DNA of 64,000 nucleotides. Origin: Erythroxylum novogranatense (Eukaryota; Streptophyta; Magnoliopsida; Malpighiales; Erythroxylaceae). Positions 60,536 to 64,000 of the stretch are shown here, piece by piece. The stretch's first letter is position 1, and every line of letters begins with the position of its first letter. The notes under the pieces are model-generated. The model ran no database searches and was not told the DNA's origin. It saw only the letters and a list, made by a program, of their open reading frames with translations. Both the position numbers and the translations under genes were made by a program. The stretch is taken from NCBI GenBank assembly GCA_029891385.1, contig CM057228.1:23154309-23218308 (forward strand), given 5' to 3'.

Positions 60536-62161
60536 TCACGAAGTCGCCGAAGGGTCTTCCTCCATTCGGGAATGGGTGGTGGCGTTAGTTGGAGGGGTGG
60601 CGCTAGGTGGGTCGTGGAAAATAACATCGGAGTGGGAGGCCAAGGTGACAGCAATGTGATTTTGGTTGGGAGGGGAGGGGTTTGTGGGCTTGGGGCCCTT
60701 GTCCAAATGGCTAGGGGCTTTTGGAGGAACCTGGGTTAGGCTGAAGGGGAGGCCATTTTGACCTTGAGCCAGGTTCAACAAAGGAAGGGGACGGGCCCAG
60801 GATGGAGGAGGGGAGGCCAAGACTAGTCTGTTGGGCGCGCGGCCCACGCTAAAAGGAAGATCCAGTCGCACGTGGAGCCCGCCCAGGAGCTTGGAGTGAC
60901 GTCGTCTTCCCACTGGACGTGCCTCTATTAGGACGAGAAGGTTCAGGAACGTATGAGACGTTGGAGGTGGAAGTGGGGTGGAAGTCGCTGCATCGACAAT
61001 GGCGAGTGGGCTGAAGCGCGACCCATGGGGTATCACGTTGTTGTCAAAACGTCTCCTTTCGCGTCCCATCTTGGTGCCATTGGGAGTACGGGGACTACGC
61101 CTTTGGACTTGGATCCAGGGGCCGTAAAGGTCATTGGGAGTTGGAGTCGTTGATGTAGATGGGGGCTCAACCGATGGGGAATCTGTTGGGTGATGCGGTG
61201 AGTGAGTTTCTTGAGGGGCAACCGGTGAGATGGGCTCGGAGGAAGTGGCGGGTGCTGTAGGAGTCAACTACCTCTGAGGACAAAGCTCTGTTTCATGTCC
61301 GGTGTGGCCACACGCAAAGCAAATCGGCGGTAGGCCCTCGTAAGCGACCTTAATCCACTCTTTATCAAGCTCCACCAGGGCAGGAAGTGGTGATTTCAAA
61401 TCAATTTCTACCGCCACTCTGGCGTATCTGCTGCGCTGTACTTGTTAGGTAGTGGAGTCGATGCAGATGGTATGATCAATCAGGTTTCCAAGAGCCCTTA
61501 GGATAGATGGGTGATAGAGCGCCACCAACAGCTCAGGAAACCTGACCCAGGTGATCACATGGGAAACCTCGCCGGACGATGGTCGGAAAGAAGGTTTCCA
61601 TGCCTGCACAGAAAGAGCGTGTCCCAAGATCACCCACGGCCCACCCTTAAGAGCGTTGAGGTAGTTTGCTTCCTGCATAAAATTAATCAAGAAAAAATCA
61701 TTCTCTAAATCAATTATTTTCATCGGACCTACGAGTTGCCACATGGAGTGTAATCGTTGTTTGAGCAAGTTGAAGTTGATGCGGCGGCCCAACAATTTGA
61801 CCATGATCGCCGTAGCCCAACGCTTATGAAGGTGACCTTTGAGGGAGTTTGATAGCTCAAGTCCTAGCCCAAGCTTGCCTTGCACCAATGTGATATCGCC
61901 CTCCTCGACTTTCACGGGTTCCTCATCTGGCCAGGTAAATTCTTCTGCCTCATCTGTGTGAGATTGCCCAAAAATTGTTGCGCTGTAACTTAAGGAGAGG
62001 GGAGATAGGCCAATGGTGGGAAGGGGCAGATCCTCCTCCCTTTCACGGATCCGGACTTTTTTGCCAGCATATCCAGCGGTGGACTGAGAAGTGAGGTCGT
62101 CGCGGAAAGGGTCAGATCGTTGTCATTGCGGGGCAGTCTTTGGTGGGAGTTGAATGTCCAT
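60536..62161 (-). pseudogene. LINE ORF1 (DUF4283 and zinc knuckle)
   Basis: ATG at 62161 starts MDIQLPPKTAPQ and is followed at once by TGA, a likely CGA to TGA change. The longest open piece (61445-61915) contains the DUF4283 RNA-binding-like domain (LHKRWATAIMVKLLGRRINF, MWQLVGPMKIIDLENDFFLI). A zinc knuckle CFACGHTGHETELC lies at 61280-61321, followed by a stop and then a long Pro/Ser-rich tail (60536-61267). This is the chaperone-like ORF1 of plant L1 elements. Confidence 0.85.
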
Positions 62162-62277
62162 AGTCAAACCAATAGCTTGCAAAGGCGATCGACTGAAGCA
62201 ACGAAGAGTGTTTTGCTGTAGCAGTGAAGAACATTTTACTGTAGCAGCTGAGGGCACTGACGAAAAGGATATCATTC

Positions 62278-62939
62278 CTTATTGGCCTAGGCTTTCGGTT
62301 TTCGTATACTTTTAATTTGTTAAAATTAAATTAGTTGAATTGTATAAAAGCAAAGGTGGATGCTCTGCAGAAGTGTTGGACGGACAGACAGACTTATGAA
62401 TGATGACGATCCAGATCTAGTCAGTAGTCTACTTGTTGAGGTTCTAAGGCTAACCTCTCTCGTAGTTTAAGGCATTAATTCCCAGGAAAAAGAGCCTTTA
62501 CCCGATACTCCTGGAACTGGAACAATTGGCATCTTGTCTTGATTGCCAGAAAATGAAAATCAGCTTCAAGAATCAGTTAATTCGAACAATACATGCTTGG
62601 GAGGTACAGCTTTGAATTTCAAACTATGTTATTGCAAAAAGTACCAAGCATAACTTTATTCCCCCACCTCCTGTTCAACTGGGTATTAACGATGCAAATA
62701 TTACCCTACACCTACTTTCAAATGCATGCGTTTCCATGAAGGAGCAGCAGAAAATGCACCTCTATCCCATTCTGTAGATTCTAACTAGTTGGGGAGAATG
62801 GACAGGAGAGGGGGTGCAGGCCCCTGTTTTTAGGTTAAAAATACATAGATATAGATCTAGAAGAAAAATAGACATGTTTTGATGAATTGGTAAAAGATCT
62901 ACCCATCTCTCCTCTTCCAGGCTTTCAGAATCAACAGCC
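62278..62939. other. Intergenic between LINE and partial gene
   Basis: No gene seen. Its right part is probably the 3' untranslated region of the minus-strand gene ending at 62940. Confidence 0.5.
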
Positions 62940-63741
62940 TCACTTAGGTCTCCTTCGATAGGGATATAATATGTCATCCACACTCTGTTTTACGTAATTC
63001 CCCACTCTCCTCACATTTCTGGCTACTCCTGATGCAACAAGGTTTGCATTTCTTGTAAACCTGCATTTTTCATCAAAGTCAGTCATTAACTAACTATATT
63101 TATTTGGTGTAATATACACCCTACTCTGTTTTCTATAACTATTTACTTACCTACTCAGGAAGTCATCCGCTGAGGGGTGTGCTGGTGATTTATGCGGTTG
63201 AGGCTGAGGAAATGTATGCTCATGACCATCTTCAAGAAAAGATTGCACCAAACTTTAGATGGATTATGAACGCTAAAGTACATAGGCAACAGAATCAATA
63301 ATGTGGAAATCACAGTTAAAAGCCAAACTATATACAAAAGATCAGGTATCAGTCTTCCAATGATGACCTAGGAACATTAATTTTCTATGTTAAAGAATGG
63401 TCTTTTTTTTTTCAATTCTCTCAAATGATTGCATTAGTTAAGCACTAGTGTCATTTTATAAATTCTCCCAACAACAAATGGTTTATTCACAGATAGATTA
63501 TCCGTTACATATCACTTATGTAGAGCATTAGGCATTGGAACTCAACTTACAACTAGCAGCCGTTCATAACACACATGCCACTATCATATTTGATAAAATT
63601 CTCGAAGGGCCATAAAACATTCAAGTCAACATGCCATGAAAGAATGCATAAACTACAAATATTTTGCTTACCTTCTCTACTATGAACATGGGCTGGAGCA
63701 GAAGCCTTATCAGAAGCAGCAACTCTTCTATCAACTAAAAG
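62940..63741 (-). CDS. Conserved plant protein of unknown function, last three exons
   Basis: Minus-strand exons 63741-63672, 63229-63151 and 63060-62940 join in frame through GT..AG introns (acceptors CTGCAG, TTGAAG, ATGCAG; donors GTAAGC, GTAAGT). They give a 90-residue C-terminus: LLVDRRVAASDKASAPAHV, then DGHEHTFPQPQPHKSPAHPS, ADDFLSRFTRNANLVASG, VARNVRRVGNYVKQSVDDI and LYPYRRRPK, stop at 62940. The clean splicing and basic, tyrosine-rich end argue for a real gene. I recognise no named family and no motif. Upstream exons lie beyond 63741, partly or wholly outside the window; a possible exon end (CATCCTCATG before GTAAC) lies near 63987. Confidence 0.75.
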
Positions 63742-64000
63742 CTGCAGAAGATTTATCTTCCCAAATTATCAATAAGAAAAGGTATGTTAAAGGCATAAAA
63801 GAAACATAAATACTGCAAGCCAGCCAGTGAGACAAACTTGTCCCTTGGCTAGAAATAAAGCATGCTCGGGTTAACTGCAGATACATGAGTATGTGTAACC
63901 TCTAGTTGAAATTTCAAACATGATATTATCCATCTATATCCAGAAACACAGAAATCCAAGCAAAAAATTGTTAGTCTAAAGTTACCATGAGGATGAAAAT
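63742..64000 (-). other. Intron of the partial gene, window end
   Basis: Sequence upstream (minus strand) of the first visible exon. No further exon is certain. Confidence 0.4.

Larger units (their letters stand above)
48383..62277 (-). mobile_element. L1-type LINE, split by a copia insertion
   Basis: On the minus strand: 5' region, ORF1 (62161 to about 60536), ORF2 with endonuclease, reverse transcriptase, zinc-binding and RNase H domains (60325-57255, then 49441-48417), and a short A8 tail (48390-48383). Removing the copia element (49447-57249) and its duplicated 5 bp leaves about 6.1 kb, a full-length plant L1. Imperfect flanks CTTATCTAGGC (48368-48378) and CTTAT-TGGC-CTAGGC (62278-62292) may be the target duplication with a 4-base difference. 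Many stops; dead. Confidence 0.85.

Noticed and set aside
58654..60739. Several plus-strand ORFs of 60-170 codons
   Set aside because: They are antisense shadows of the GC-rich LINE ORF1 and ORF2.
62762..62983. 73-codon minus-strand ORF (MWMTYYIPIEGDLSEAV)
   Set aside because: It overlaps, in another frame, the last exon of the spliced gene whose join and stop at 62940 are better supported.

Overview
This window is AT-rich plant nuclear DNA, almost certainly from a eudicot. The evidence is a ferulate 5-hydroxylase gene with one intron, a seven-exon gene for a plant mitochondrial coiled-coil protein, and a dense layer of plant retroelements (Ty1/copia, Ty3/gypsy LTRs, L1-type LINE, MITEs, endogenous pararetrovirus). 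I cannot name the species.

Layout. 1-8273: minus-strand Sirevirus-like copia element that runs off the left edge. It has one LTR (7177-8273), a tRNA primer site, decayed gag-pol, a 54-bp tandem repeat, and an extra non-pol reading frame at the envelope-like position. 8274-12730: endogenous pararetrovirus (Caulimoviridae) debris in an order that suggests primer site, leader, two small ORFs and movement protein, followed by an inverted reverse transcriptase/RNase H pair enclosed by huge (TTA)n arrays. 12731-26280: mostly unannotated intergenic DNA with a MITE filled by (AAT)n, a long-TIR element, a LINE tail and two LTR copies of different age. 26284-28110: CYP84A ferulate 5-hydroxylase, the clearest intact gene. 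28111-31745: no gene seen. 31746-36150: a 3.1-kb gypsy-type LTR with primer site, a 5S rRNA-derived stretch, and the start of a second LTR. 36165-43325: second copia element (minus) with a 2.1-kb LTR, cut inside RNase H. 43326-44460: a fragment with a pararetrovirus-type promoter. 45305-47427: FMP32/CCDC90-like gene (minus, seven exons, assembled here by splice sites). 48383 to about 62277: an L1-type LINE (minus) split by a third copia element (49447-57249) flanked by a 5-bp target duplication. 62940-63741 and beyond: the last three exons of a conserved but unidentified plant gene (minus).

The host genes have no evident functional link. F5H acts in syringyl lignin and sinapate synthesis at the ER; the FMP32-like protein is predicted in mitochondria. 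The strongest structural signals are the microsatellite-embedded pararetrovirus and the copia-in-LINE nest, in which the inserted element has LTRs about 1% different yet a badly broken coding region.
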